Shown one piece after another: positions 17,769 to 25,428 of a stretch of 33,052 nt of DNA (positions are counted from its first letter, which is position 1; the number at the start of each line of letters is the position of its first letter). The notes beneath the pieces are model-generated. The model did no database searches, was not told the DNA's origin, and saw nothing but the letters and a program-made list of their open reading frames with translations. This DNA is from an uncultured bacterium (lineage in GTDB: Bacteria > Patescibacteriota > Minisyncoccia > Phycocordibacterales > Phycocordibacteraceae), in the NCBI GenBank assembly GCA_938008595.1, contig CALLKD010000086.1:1-33052 (forward strand), read 5' to 3'. A program made the position numbers and the translations under genes.

Positions 17769-18239
17769 ATGTACTTAAACAAAGCGCTCCTTTACGGAAA
17801 CCTCACTCGTGATCCAGAACTTCGTGCACTCCCAAGTGGCCAGCAAGTGGCAACATTTAGCATTGCAACAAACCGCACCTTCAAGAACAAGGAAGGGCAG
17901 CAGCAAGACCAGACTGAGTACCACAATATTGTGGCATTTGGCCGCACTGCTGAAGTAATTGGACAGTACCTAAAGAAGGGACGTCCGGTATACCTTGAAG
18001 GCCGTATCCAGACCCGTTCATGGGAGGCTGAGGGTAAGAAGAACTATCGTACAGAGATCGTCGTAGATTCCTTCCAGTTTGGCCCACAGGCCGCTGGTAC
18101 TGGCTCTGCAGAGAAGAGCTACAGTAGCAACAATAGCGCTCCTCAGGGCCCTTCACAGGACGATAGCGAGCCACAGGGAGGGGGAGATGCTATCCAGTAT
18201 CCAGACGACGAGATTAATCCAGAGGACATCCCATTTTAA
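17769..18239 (+). CDS. ssb: Single-stranded DNA-binding protein
   Basis: SSB coats single-stranded DNA in replication and repair. The 156 residues comprise an OB-fold (about 1-110) and a disordered tail. The fold starts MYLNKALLYGNLTRDPELRALPSGQQ and contains SIATNRTFKN, YHNIVAFGRTAEVIGQYLKKG and YLEGRIQTRSWE, all standard SSB segments. The tail is rich in Ser, Asn, Gln, Pro and Gly and ends in the acidic interaction tip PEDIPF. It sits between rpsF and rpsR; an additional promoter TGATACAGT lies 34 bases upstream, so it may have a transcript of its own. Confidence 0.97.
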   Translation: MYLNKALLYGNLTRDPELRALPSGQQVATFSIATNRTFKNKEGQQQDQTEYHNIVAFGRTAEVIGQYLKKGRPVYLEGRIQTRSWEAEGKKNYRTEIVVDSFQFGPQAAGTGSAEKSYSSNNSAPQGPSQDDSEPQGGGDAIQYPDDEINPEDIPF

Positions 18240-18282
18240 GGGTTTTGACCGAATTCAGCATTTATAGTAAGGTACTTTCACT

Positions 18283-18489
18283 ATGGCACATCAATCAGAA
18301 CGCGAAGAAATCGAGCACAAGAAGTTTGTAGACTACAAGGATATTCCGTACCTACGCCAGTTTACTAATACCCACGCTAAGATTCTTGGGAAGAAGCGAA
18401 CAGGAATGACTTCAATGAAGCAGCGCGAAATTGCTAATGCGATAAAGCGCGCTCGATACATGGGACTTCTCCCATACCTCGCAGCCTAA
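18283..18489 (+). CDS. rpsR: Small ribosomal subunit protein bS18
   Basis: bS18 is the partner of bS6 on the small-subunit platform. The 68 residues match the normal size. The family signature is present: HKKFVDYKDIPYLRQFTNTHAKILGKKRTGMT, then KQREIANAIKRARYMGLLPYL. The N-terminus lacks cysteines, so it is the zinc-free type. It completes the rpsF-ssb-rpsR cluster and is followed at once by a strong hairpin terminator. Confidence 0.97.
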   Translation: MAHQSEREEIEHKKFVDYKDIPYLRQFTNTHAKILGKKRTGMTSMKQREIANAIKRARYMGLLPYLAA

Positions 18490-18494
18490 GCAAG

Positions 18495-18535
18495 ATACAA
18501 AAAACAACCTCCGAAATGGAGGTTGTTTTTTGTAT
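18495..18535 (+). terminator. Terminator of the rpsF-ssb-rpsR operon
   Basis: An 18-bp perfect stem with the five-base loop GAAAT; the left arm is A-rich (CAAAAAACAACCTCC) and the right arm ends in TTTTTTGTAT. The long A/T pairing at the base means it works in both directions. Confidence 0.9.
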
Positions 18536-18541
18536 ATGGGG

Positions 18542-18550
18542 TGGTATTAC
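18542..18550 (+). promoter_or_regulatory. Extended -10 promoter of small secreted-protein cassette
   Basis: TGGTATTAC, embedded in the 12-base block TATGGGGTGGTA (18535-18546) that also occurs at 15846-15857. A leader of about 20 bases with a Shine-Dalgarno follows. Confidence 0.45.
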
Positions 18551-18576
18551 TAAGGAAGATAACCGAGGAGATAGAG

Positions 18577-18792
18577 ATGATGCTCGTAATCGCTGCACTC
18601 ATTGTTGCAGGTGCTTCGCCGACTCAACCACAGGAGCAATTGCCTCTGTGCGTAAAACCGCCGGTGGTGATGATCGCAAAGCCTGGGGTGACAACAGTAC
18701 ATCCGTGCCGGATGGTCTTCTGGCTCTACTTCACACCTACCTACACCGAGGAGGATATCCGTATCAATCGCTACGCGAAATACTACATCTAG
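18577..18792 (+). CDS. Small secreted or anchored protein, unknown
   Basis: A 71-residue product beginning at the ATG six bases after GAGGAG. The frame is open to 18523 but that stretch overlaps the terminator. The N-terminus MMLVIAALIVAGASPTQ is a short hydrophobic signal that could be cut after AGA. The mature part is small, with two cysteines (LPLCVKPPVVMIAKP and HPCRMVFW) and the polar end RINRYAKYYI. It is followed after 18 bases by a second small gene on the same transcript. I do not recognise the family. Confidence 0.5.
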   Translation: MMLVIAALIVAGASPTQPQEQLPLCVKPPVVMIAKPGVTTVHPCRMVFWLYFTPTYTEEDIRINRYAKYYI

Positions 18793-18810
18793 CCAAGAAA
18801 GGGGTGAACA

Positions 18811-19017
18811 ATGATCGTGTGGGACAGGGTACTGACCCTCCTGATTCTCGTCACGATTCCAATTGATTTGCTGGGTGAGCGGACCGAGCTCGGTGGGTAC
18901 CTCCACCGCTGTTTGGTGAAGGCGCATCCGGTTAACACGAGCGTGTGCCGAGACACGGCACCCTCTTTGGATCTTTCAGAAGGGGGAAGCAACACTCCCG
19001 CTACAGGAAGGGAGTAA
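18811..19017 (+). CDS. Small membrane or secreted protein, unknown
   Basis: A 68-residue product whose ATG follows AAAGGGG by seven bases. The N-terminus IVWDRVLTLLILVTIPIDLLG has one hydrophobic span, and the rest is polar with two cysteines (HRCLVKAH and NTSVCRDT) and the end SEGGSNTPATGRE. Two small cysteine-bearing exported proteins in one transcript suggests a pair acting outside the membrane, but there is no further evidence. A strong GC-rich terminator follows five bases after the stop. Confidence 0.5.
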   Translation: MIVWDRVLTLLILVTIPIDLLGERTELGGYLHRCLVKAHPVNTSVCRDTAPSLDLSEGGSNTPATGRE

Positions 19018-19021
19018 ACTA

Positions 19022-19046
19022 AACGGCGGGACCATGGGTCCCGCCG
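19022..19046 (+). terminator. GC-rich terminator
   Basis: ACGGCGGGACC and GGTCCCGCCGT form a perfect 11-bp stem with loop ATG, followed by CAGTCTTTATAT. It lies between convergent genes (efp ends at 19074 on the other strand) and may serve both. Confidence 0.85.
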
Positions 19047-19073
19047 TCAGTCTTTATATGTCCCTATGTGAGA

Positions 19074-19649
19074 CTACGCCTTTTCAACACGCTCCACATA
19101 CTCACCGCTATCGGTATTTATGCGAAGAATATCTCCTTCGTTAATAAAGAGGGGAGTGAGGACACTCGCACCACTTTCAAGAATGGTAGTTTTGTTTCCT
19201 CCCGTTGCCGTGTCTCCCTTAACGGCAGGTGGCGCGTCAACAACCTTAAGGTCAACCTTAATGGGGATTTTAATAGTCACAGGTTTCTCGTTGTACACCA
19301 TCACATCAACGATTGAGTTTGTCTTAAGCCATTGAACCTTTTCATGCACTGACTCGTCAGGGAATGAGAAGCGATTTTTCGGGTTTCCATTTTCTGCGAA
19401 CCACGATTCTCCCTTATTTGTATAGAGATACTGGGCTTGGATGGTGCTGATATCTGCCTCTGGTACGGTCTCACTCTGGTGGAATGAAGTTTCAGTTACT
19501 TTGCCAGAGATTAGATTGCGGATCTTAGTTTGGTTTACTGGCTTTCTCTGTTGCATACGAAATACGTGCGATGAAAGCACTTCGTACGGATCACCGTTAT
19601 AGACAATTACTTTTTTCTGAACAATTTCGTTATAAGACAAGATAGCCAT
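19074..19649 (-). CDS. efp: Elongation factor P
   Basis: EF-P enters the ribosomal E site and relieves stalling at polyproline. The reading frame is open to 19781, but the EF-P fold begins at MAILSYNEIVQKKVIVYNGDPYEVL, giving 191 residues, the usual size. Three domains: KOW-like (about 1-65), OB with ETVPEADISTIQAQYLYTNKG (about 66-128), and the C-terminal OB with VKGDTATGGNKTTILESGASVLTPLFINEGDILRINTDSGEYVERV. In the tip loop of domain I (HVFRMQQRKPVNQTKIRNL) the position of the modified E. coli Lys34 aligns with Gln, next to Arg and Lys. It is divergent from the sigma factor gene across a 119-base spacer. Confidence 0.93.
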   Translation of the reverse strand: MAILSYNEIVQKKVIVYNGDPYEVLSSHVFRMQQRKPVNQTKIRNLISGKVTETSFHQSETVPEADISTIQAQYLYTNKGESWFAENGNPKNRFSFPDESVHEKVQWLKTNSIVDVMVYNEKPVTIKIPIKVDLKVVDAPPAVKGDTATGGNKTTILESGASVLTPLFINEGDILRINTDSGEYVERVEKA

Positions 19650-19768
19650 GGGAATAAAATATAGGAATAAAACAACGTAAAGCCTGTGCCGTCGGTTATA
19701 AAAAGCACTCCCGAATACATGGGAGGAAACACGAAAATGCAGTAGCTTACGGTATGATACAGGACATA

Positions 19769-20335
19769 ATGATGTATTCAAGCTACGAGGAACTTTCTGA
19801 TGAGGAGGTGCTCCGTGCCTCCCGCACGAACCCTGATCTGTTTGGTATATTAGTCGATCGCTACGAAGCAGCCTTTTTGCGAAAGGCGGAGAGTATCCTC
19901 TACAGCACAGAAGAGGCAGAGGAGGCCGTGCAGGACACCTTTACCCGTATATTCCTCTATGCAGACAACTATGCGGCTCAGGAGGGAGCAAAGTTCTCCT
20001 CATGGGCATACACCATACTCACACGGCTTTGCTTTACTCGGTATCAAAAGCAAAAGAAGGAACGCTCCCGCATGTACAGTCTTGAGCCTGAATCATACGA
20101 GCGGCTTCCTGACACGGAGGATTTCGTGCTTGATTTGAGTATGAAAAATGAAGTGCTCCACGTCCTCTCACGCATACCTGAATCCTGTGCCCACATTCTT
20201 CGGTTACAGTTTCTAGAGGGGAAGACTCAGGAGGAGATCGCTACGATGGAGGGAAGTACGGTTGCGGCGGTTAAGACCAGGGTACATCGGGCTAAAAAGA
20301 TATTTAAGAAACATTCACACCATGAACCACTCTAG
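19769..20335 (+). CDS. Sigma-70 family (ECF-like) RNA polymerase sigma factor
   Basis: A 188-residue product (start MMYSSYEELSDEEVLRA; an in-frame ATG at 19754 lies inside a TATGAT -10-like box and is less likely). Region 2 includes DLFGILVDRYEAAFLRKAESIL and EEAVQDTFTRIFLYADNY, with FSSWAYTILTRLCFTRYQKQ as the DNA-melting segment. Region 4 is CAHILRLQFLEGKTQEEIATMEGSTVAAVKTRVHRAKKIF, a clear helix-turn-helix. The product would direct polymerase to an alternative promoter set. The following membrane-protein gene overlaps its end by 14 bases, the layout of many sigma/anti-sigma pairs. Confidence 0.93.
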   Translation: MMYSSYEELSDEEVLRASRTNPDLFGILVDRYEAAFLRKAESILYSTEEAEEAVQDTFTRIFLYADNYAAQEGAKFSSWAYTILTRLCFTRYQKQKKERSRMYSLEPESYERLPDTEDFVLDLSMKNEVLHVLSRIPESCAHILRLQFLEGKTQEEIATMEGSTVAAVKTRVHRAKKIFKKHSHHEPL

Positions 20336-20660
20336 TACAAAGATTAAACGTATTGTTCTCATGCGCGTGCGCAGCATTGCGCTTCTTCGAAGTGCACTAC
20401 CTACCTATGCGGCCTCAGCTGGGCTTTTGGTAGTCTCGCTCTATGTTCTTGGCAGGGAAGTGTTTGTGGCACAAGTATTTCGTAACATGCCAAATTTCAT
20501 TGATTTGCTGGGTGTTGTGCGCTTCTTTGAACATGCCTTCCTTAACACACAGTTTGTTGTACAGGTACTTACGGTGGCAATAGCGGTAGCTGCACTATGG
20601 CTTGCGCGTGAGACCGCCAAGCTACTTTCTCTCATTACAAGAACCATCAGAATTGCATAG
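20322..20660 (+). CDS. Two-span membrane protein, possible anti-sigma partner
   Basis: The ATG at 20322 overlaps the last 14 bases of the sigma gene; the open frame upstream of it (from 20262) is only the sigma gene in another frame. The 112-residue product has a basic N-terminus (NHSSTKIKRIVLMRVRS), a first membrane span (LPTYAASAGLLVVSLYVLG, about 27-46), a loop with ARNM-like content (FRNMPNFIDLLGV), and a second span (VVQVLTVAIAVAALWLA, about 79-96). It lacks the zinc-binding HxxxCxxC of ZAS anti-sigma factors. The overlap implies coupled translation and suggests, without proof, that it holds the sigma factor at the membrane. Confidence 0.6.
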   Translation: MNHSSTKIKRIVLMRVRSIALLRSALPTYAASAGLLVVSLYVLGREVFVAQVFRNMPNFIDLLGVVRFFEHAFLNTQFVVQVLTVAIAVAALWLARETAKLLSLITRTIRIA

Positions 20661-20661
20661 C

Positions 20662-20691
20662 AAAACACCGAGAGGGGAGTCTCGGTGTTTT
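20662..20691. terminator. Bidirectional terminator between convergent genes
   Basis: A 12-bp perfect stem (AAAACACCGAGA / TCTCGGTGTTTT) with loop GGGGAG. It has T-rich sequence on the + side and A-rich sequence on the left, serving the sigma operon and recA. Confidence 0.85.
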
Positions 20692-20700
20692 GTGTTTCTT

Positions 20701-21789
20701 TTACAGTTCTGCCAACTTACTTCGTATGAGTTTCAATATTTCCGTAGCAACGGGTTTGTTCTCTCTAAGGAAGGTGCGTGTAGCGTCGTAGCCACGACCA
20801 AGCTTCATTTCGCCATAGCTGTAACTAGAGCCCGACTTTGTGATGATGTCGTATTTCTCACCAAGGGCAATTAACTCACCCTCACGACTGATTCCTTCGT
20901 TATACATAAGGTCAAACTCAGTAGTCTTGAATGGTGCAGCCACCTTGTTTTTAACCACCTTTACCCGCACACGCCCTCCTACAATTTCTTCACCCTTCTT
21001 GATCTGCGCAATACGGCGGATATCAAGACGAACACTTGTATAGAACTTAAGAGCTTTTCCGCCTGTTGTTGTCTCTGGGTTACCGAACATAACTCCAATC
21101 TGCATGCGGATCTGGTTAATAAAGATGATTATGGTGTTTGATTTTGCCGTAATAGCGGTAAGTTTTCGAAGAGCCTGTGACATGAGGCGTGCTTGCTTAC
21201 CCATTTGAGATGAGCCCATGTCTCCCTCGATCTCATCTTTTGGGGTGAGTGCCGCTACTGAGTCCACTACAATGACATCTACAGAGTTTGCACGTACCAA
21301 CGATTCAACAATTTCTAGCGCCTGCTCTCCGGTGTCTGGCTGTGAAATGAGAAGTTCTGGAAGCTTTACGCCAATCTTACGTGCGTATTCAGGATCAAGT
21401 GCGTGTTCAGCATCCACGAAGGCACAAATACCACCTTTCTTTTGCGCTTCAGCAATAACATGAAGGGCGAGTGTTGTCTTACCAGAAGACTCAGGGCCAA
21501 AGATCTCGATAATACGACCGCGGGGAAGTCCTCCAATGCCGAGCGCAGCATCAAGTCCAAGGGAGCCGGTAGGGACAAAATCAATCGCCTGAGGCTTCTT
21601 ATCGCCATAGGCCATGATAGATTCATCACCAAACTTGGTCTTAATCTCTTTGATTGCAAGTTCAATGGACTTACGCTTTGCGTCTGCAGCACTACCTTTT
21701 TCAGATGTGTCATCAGCACTAATTACGTCGCTATCGTCCGACTTACTTGCTTTACTAACACTCTTTTTTGAAACTTTTTTTGCGGGCAT
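20701..21789 (-). CDS. recA: Recombinase RecA
   Basis: RecA forms filaments on single-stranded DNA and drives homologous recombination; 362 residues. A Lys/Ser/Asp-rich extension ([20 protein letters not shown], about 1-38) precedes the core; it is longer than in E. coli. The Walker A motif GPESSGKT lies at 98-105; Walker B is [12 protein letters not shown], with loop L1 [23 protein letters not shown] and L2 [26 protein letters not shown]. The acidic C-terminal tail of E. coli RecA is missing; the protein ends [10 protein letters not shown]. It is the last gene of a leftward cluster with ftsK. No LexA-type palindrome was seen ahead of it. Confidence 0.98.
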   Translation of the reverse strand: MPAKKVSKKSVSKASKSDDSDVISADDTSEKGSAADAKRKSIELAIKEIKTKFGDESIMAYGDKKPQAIDFVPTGSLGLDAALGIGGLPRGRIIEIFGPESSGKTTLALHVIAEAQKKGGICAFVDAEHALDPEYARKIGVKLPELLISQPDTGEQALEIVESLVRANSVDVIVVDSVAALTPKDEIEGDMGSSQMGKQARLMSQALRKLTAITAKSNTIIIFINQIRMQIGVMFGNPETTTGGKALKFYTSVRLDIRRIAQIKKGEEIVGGRVRVKVVKNKVAAPFKTTEFDLMYNEGISREGELIALGEKYDIITKSGSSYSYGEMKLGRGYDATRTFLRENKPVATEILKLIRSKLAEL

Positions 21790-21800
21790 AAGGATGTAAT

Positions 21801-22118
21801 TTAAGGTTGTATCAGAGTCCGTTCGATAGATCGGCTCCTTCCGAATCTATCAGTTGCGGTTAAAGACAGTATAACTCCTCCATGGGGGAGGGTCATGGTC
21901 TTCTCAAAGTGGCCACTCTCATCAATGAGCAATGTGGCTCCATTGAGGAGTAGGGTCTCAGTATTGGTGGTCTTCCCAGAAATGGTAGTAAGGGTGCTTC
22001 CAGGGTCCATACGGGAGGTCTCAAGGGTAATATGAGGGCCTGAAACAAGCGCCCATGCCTTAGTGCCGCCGTATCCGAGCACAAGTAGCAGTGCAGCGAT
22101 TGTGAGATTTCTAATCAT
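21801..22118 (-). CDS. Small anchored Ig-like (glucodextranase B-type) protein
   Basis: A 105-residue product with an N-terminal membrane span or signal ([21 protein letters not shown], about 5-25) and one beta-sandwich module: [74 protein letters not shown]. That pattern resembles the small Ig-like glucodextranase B domains common in CPR proteins, from general knowledge. It is likely extracellular and anchored. It sits between ftsK (53 bases upstream) and recA (11 bases downstream), apparently in the same transcript; its relation to DNA handling is not obvious. Confidence 0.7.
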   Translation of the reverse strand: MIRNLTIAALLLVLGYGGTKAWALVSGPHITLETSRMDPGSTLTTISGKTTNTETLLLNGATLLIDESGHFEKTMTLPHGGVILSLTATDRFGRSRSIERTLIQP

Positions 22119-22171
22119 GTGAGAGGGGATTGGGATGAAGTTTTCCTCGAGGAACTATCGTTTTTTTCTAA

Positions 22172-24373
22172 TTATAGAAAGTCAGTATCCTCATCCTGAT
22201 TTTCATTTGCAGCAGCTCCACCTACGGAAAGCACGTCACGAGGGCGTGCACCATCGGCTGGACCAATAACACCCTTTTCCTCAAGAATATCCATAAGTCG
22301 TGCGGCACGTGAGTATCCAATTCGTAGCTTACGTTGCAGGTAAGATGTTGAAGCACGTCCAGCTTCCTCCACTGCTGCCTTTGCGTCGAGATAAAGGTCG
22401 TCATCGCTATCATCCGCATCGTCTTCCATCATCATCATTGCGTCGTTAGGTTCAGCAAGTGCTACTCCGTTACCACTAAGGTCAACTGCCGTAATACTGC
22501 CTGCATTGTGTTCCTTTATATACTGCACCACCTTCTTAACCTCACCTTCAGAAATGTATGCGGTTTGTACACGTACCGGCTTCTGCATATCGCTTGCAAG
22601 GTACAGCATGTCTCCAGCACCAAGAAGCATTTCAGCACCTCCAGAGTCGAGGATTGTACGAGAGTCGATATTGCTTGCCACCTGCAGTGCAAGTCGTGTA
22701 GGTACGTTTGCCTTAATTAGACCAGTAATAACGTTTACAGAAGGACGCTGGGTTGAAAGTACAAGGTGAATACCCACCGCACGAGACATCTGTGCGAGGC
22801 GAACAATAGATGCCTCAAGTTCTCGAGGGTAGGACTGCATAATGTCGGCGAGCTCGTCGATAACAATTACGATATACGGCATTGCTTCAGGCATTTGCGC
22901 TGCACCTCTCTTTTTAGCAGGTTCAAACACTGTTTTGTGATATGAATCAATGTCACGAACTTGCTGTTCTTCTAGAACTCCATAGCGACGGTCCATCTCC
23001 TTAGCTGCCCACTTTAGGGACATAATACATTTCTTAGGATCGGTAATAACCGGGGTGAGAAGGTGAGGGATACCGTTATAGAGAGTGAGCTCCACACGCT
23101 TTGGATCAACCATGATAAAGCGCAGGTTGTTTGGGCTGTTGCGGTAGAGGAGGGAGGTGATGACGGCATGAATGGCAACTGATTTTCCAGAGCCTGTAGC
23201 ACCAGCAATAAGTCCGTGTGGCATCTTGGCGACATTTACATAGTGAGGAGTACCCGTAATATCACGACCAATAGCAGCAAGGATTGGCTTGGTGGAGGTG
23301 TTCCACTCAGGTGCAGAGAGGATACCGCCAAGACCAACCATCGCCTTGGAAGCGTTTGGTACTTCAATACCTACCAATGACTTACCAGGGATTGGTGCCT
23401 CTATACGAACAGGGTGCGCTGCAAGGGCAAGTTCAAGATTGTTTTGAAGAGAAATGATCTTTGAAAGACGCACTCCTTCAGCTGGCTTTATAGCGTAGCG
23501 GGTAACCGTTGGTCCCACAGAAACCTCATCCATCTCAACTGAGATACCAAAGTTAATAAAGGTGCGCTTAATGATGTTTGCATTTGCTTTGATGTCACCC
23601 ACGCCAGGCTTACCCTTATCAAGACCAAGGAGTGAGAGTGGAGGAGGGTTGTACTCCGCATCAAAATTCGGAATAGCCATGTCAGAAGTCTGCTTGTTCT
23701 CATTGAAAAGAGTGATGGTTGGTTCACGGTCCGGCTGGACAGTCTCAGTATGATCTTCTTCTGGTGCTGTCTTCACGCTTGCAACGGCTGCCGCAACTCC
23801 CTCTTCATCATCGGCTGTACCCTCATCTTCTTTGCTTCGAGAAGGAATGCGAATACCGCTCAACGTTGTGCCGGCCTTAGATGCTGCGTACCCAAGACCC
23901 TTAAACACTTCAACAATATCTGTAACTAGTCCAAGACCTACAAGGGTAAGAGCGAGGAGAAGGATAAGTGAACCCCAGAATCCAAAAAGATGAACTGCCT
24001 CTACTCCTATTGAAACACCGAGCGCCCCACCTAATGAATGGGTGGTGATCCCAAAGAAGGTAAGGAAAGAAAAAAGCATTACTCCAATACCGATACCTGG
24101 GAGAAGTGGAATGAGTGAACTCTTCCGCATAAGCGAGACACCGAGAGTTATGAGTGCTAACGGAAGCACATAGGCTAAGAGGCCAATGATCCCAAACACA
24201 TACACGAAAATAAGGTTTCCTATCTCACCCGCAAGAGCGTTTCCAAATGGTGCTCCAAATCCACCCAACAATAAAATGAGACCTAGTGCGATTACGAGTA
24301 TTGAAAACACCCACGTAAAAATTGCTCCGTACTCTGGATCAGGATCTGCTCTTCTCTGTTTCTTTTTAGCCAT
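22172..24373 (-). CDS. ftsK: DNA translocase FtsK/SpoIIIE
   Basis: Membrane-anchored ATP-driven motor that clears the chromosome from the closing septum; 733 residues. Residues about 15-165 hold four membrane spans. A short acidic linker (about 180-235) replaces the long Pro/Gln linker of E. coli FtsK. The alpha region begins at NIIKRTFINFGI. Walker A is GATGSGKS (about 390), followed by FIMVDPKRVEL, Walker B is IVIVIDELADIM (about 500), and STQRPSVNVITGLIKANVP is characteristic. The gamma winged helix is AGRASTSYLQRKLRIGYSRAARLMDILEEKGVIG (about 665-700), which in known members reads oriented DNA octamers. A -10 box TGGTAAACT ends ten bases before the start. Confidence 0.97.
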   Translation of the reverse strand: MAKKKQRRADPDPEYGAIFTWVFSILVIALGLILLLGGFGAPFGNALAGEIGNLIFVYVFGIIGLLAYVLPLALITLGVSLMRKSSLIPLLPGIGIGVMLFSFLTFFGITTHSLGGALGVSIGVEAVHLFGFWGSLILLLALTLVGLGLVTDIVEVFKGLGYAASKAGTTLSGIRIPSRSKEDEGTADDEEGVAAAVASVKTAPEEDHTETVQPDREPTITLFNENKQTSDMAIPNFDAEYNPPPLSLLGLDKGKPGVGDIKANANIIKRTFINFGISVEMDEVSVGPTVTRYAIKPAEGVRLSKIISLQNNLELALAAHPVRIEAPIPGKSLVGIEVPNASKAMVGLGGILSAPEWNTSTKPILAAIGRDITGTPHYVNVAKMPHGLIAGATGSGKSVAIHAVITSLLYRNSPNNLRFIMVDPKRVELTLYNGIPHLLTPVITDPKKCIMSLKWAAKEMDRRYGVLEEQQVRDIDSYHKTVFEPAKKRGAAQMPEAMPYIVIVIDELADIMQSYPRELEASIVRLAQMSRAVGIHLVLSTQRPSVNVITGLIKANVPTRLALQVASNIDSRTILDSGGAEMLLGAGDMLYLASDMQKPVRVQTAYISEGEVKKVVQYIKEHNAGSITAVDLSGNGVALAEPNDAMMMMEDDADDSDDDLYLDAKAAVEEAGRASTSYLQRKLRIGYSRAARLMDILEEKGVIGPADGARPRDVLSVGGAAANENQDEDTDFL

Positions 24374-24383
24374 GATACTTAGC

Positions 24384-24392
24384 AGTTTACCA
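24384..24392 (-). promoter_or_regulatory. Extended -10 promoter of ftsK
   Basis: TGGTAAACT reads leftwards, ten bases before the ftsK start codon, leaving a leader of only a few bases. Confidence 0.5.
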
Positions 24393-24439
24393 TTCTCAGC
24401 CCCTATTTACTTATAACTTTATGATTAAAAAGTGAGTGA

Positions 24440-24451
24440 CAGGATGACCTG
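24440..24451. promoter_or_regulatory. Short inverted repeat by a GTG start
   Basis: CAGG ATGA CCTG lies two bases before the GTG of the winged-helix gene. It could be an operator or a small start-site hairpin; the arms are only four bases, so chance is possible. Confidence 0.25.
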
Positions 24452-24453
24452 CC

Positions 24454-25371
24454 GTGTCCATCAGACACCGACAAACGTACTCCCTAGAAGCAGACGTTTA
24501 CACACAAGGACAGAGGCGTATACTTGTCTTTAATGACTCAAATGTCTTAGACAGCCGTATGGACACTAATGGACAATTAAAGGACATTAAGACAACAAAG
24601 CCCACAGAGAAGAGGGCGGTAATTGAAGACTTCGTCCTTAATAAAAGTATATTCTCCAACATTTTTGAAAAGGACATCAAGCGGGTATACATCTACAAAA
24701 AGTCAGAAAGGCTAGCCAAGGCCATCCATCTTATCGGTCCTGCGTTCTTTTCTTCTCCTGCTCTTCGGGACAGGCTCGATCGTGTTGCGGTTGGCCTTGT
24801 GGACGCTGCTACCGAGGCTCCAATGGAGGCACGTACAAAACTTTCTAAGGAGCTTCTCGCACTCTCAAGTGTGCTCTCAATCGCCCGTACCAGTGGATTG
24901 CTTTCAGTCATGAACGCGGAGCTGATCGCCCGAGAAGCGCAAAGCCTGCTACAGGAAGTAGCCTCATACGAGGAGCCTCGCCTCTTCCTGGATGACACCC
25001 CAACACTTGCTGAACTCGCTCGGGACGTCACAAGTGAAAATCGCCACCAGGAGCGACTAGCTGTTCAGGAGATGTTTGAAAATGAATCTCGCACTCCTGT
25101 GAAGATAAAGACAGGGAAGGAGAGCGTGCCAGAGACTAGTTCACGTAAAGGACACTCTATAGGACAGGTATCGGACAAAAAGACAGAGAGACAGGAAGCA
25201 ATCCTTTCAATACTAAAGTCCAAGGGAGCTTCCCACATCAAAGATATTTCGACAGTTATATTAAATGTAAGTGAAAAGACTATTCAAAGGGAGCTTCAGG
25301 GGCTTGTTGATCAGGGAGTAGTGCTGCGCTCGGGGGATAGGCGTTGGACCACCTACACACTTGTCTCATAG
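24454..25371 (+). CDS. Protein with C-terminal winged helix, probable DNA-binding
   Basis: A 305-residue product starting at GTG (MSIRHRQTYSLEADVYTQGQ). The first 85 residues are charged and mixed beta/alpha; 85-190 look helical (LGPAFF-like block, MEARTKLSKELLALSSVLSI, LIAREAQSLLQEVASYEE), and a polar linker follows at 205-245. The C-terminal block TERQEAILSILKSKGASHIKDISTVILNVSEKTIQRELQGLVDQGVVLRSGDRRWTTYTLV (about 247-305) is a good winged helix of the transcription-factor type. Nine GGACA pentamers lie within the coding strand. Function unknown; possibly a transcription or chromosome-associated factor. Divergent from ftsK. Confidence 0.7.
   Translation: MSIRHRQTYSLEADVYTQGQRRILVFNDSNVLDSRMDTNGQLKDIKTTKPTEKRAVIEDFVLNKSIFSNIFEKDIKRVYIYKKSERLAKAIHLIGPAFFSSPALRDRLDRVAVGLVDAATEAPMEARTKLSKELLALSSVLSIARTSGLLSVMNAELIAREAQSLLQEVASYEEPRLFLDDTPTLAELARDVTSENRHQERLAVQEMFENESRTPVKIKTGKESVPETSSRKGHSIGQVSDKKTERQEAILSILKSKGASHIKDISTVILNVSEKTIQRELQGLVDQGVVLRSGDRRWTTYTLVS
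24561..24586 (+). repeat. Three phased GGACA pentamers
   Basis: GGACA occurs at 24561, 24571 and 24582, spaced 10 and 11 bases, about one DNA turn apart. Confidence 0.6.
25150..25177 (+). repeat. Three phased GGACA pentamers, second cluster
   Basis: GGACA occurs at 25150, 25162 and 25173, spaced 12 and 11 bases. Three more lone copies lie at 24508, 24672 and 24768. Confidence 0.6.
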
Positions 25372-25400
25372 CGCACTGCCTTACGGGAGAGCGGTATATA

Positions 25401-25428
25401 TTGACAATTCCTATATATTTGCTATCCT
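25401..25428 (+). promoter_or_regulatory. Strong promoter ahead of the surface-protein region
   Basis: TTGACA at 25401-25406, a 16-base spacer, and TATCCT at 25423-25428 preceded by TGC. With the rRNA promoter this is one of two perfect -35 boxes paired with a good -10. Transcription would start near 25436. Confidence 0.75.
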
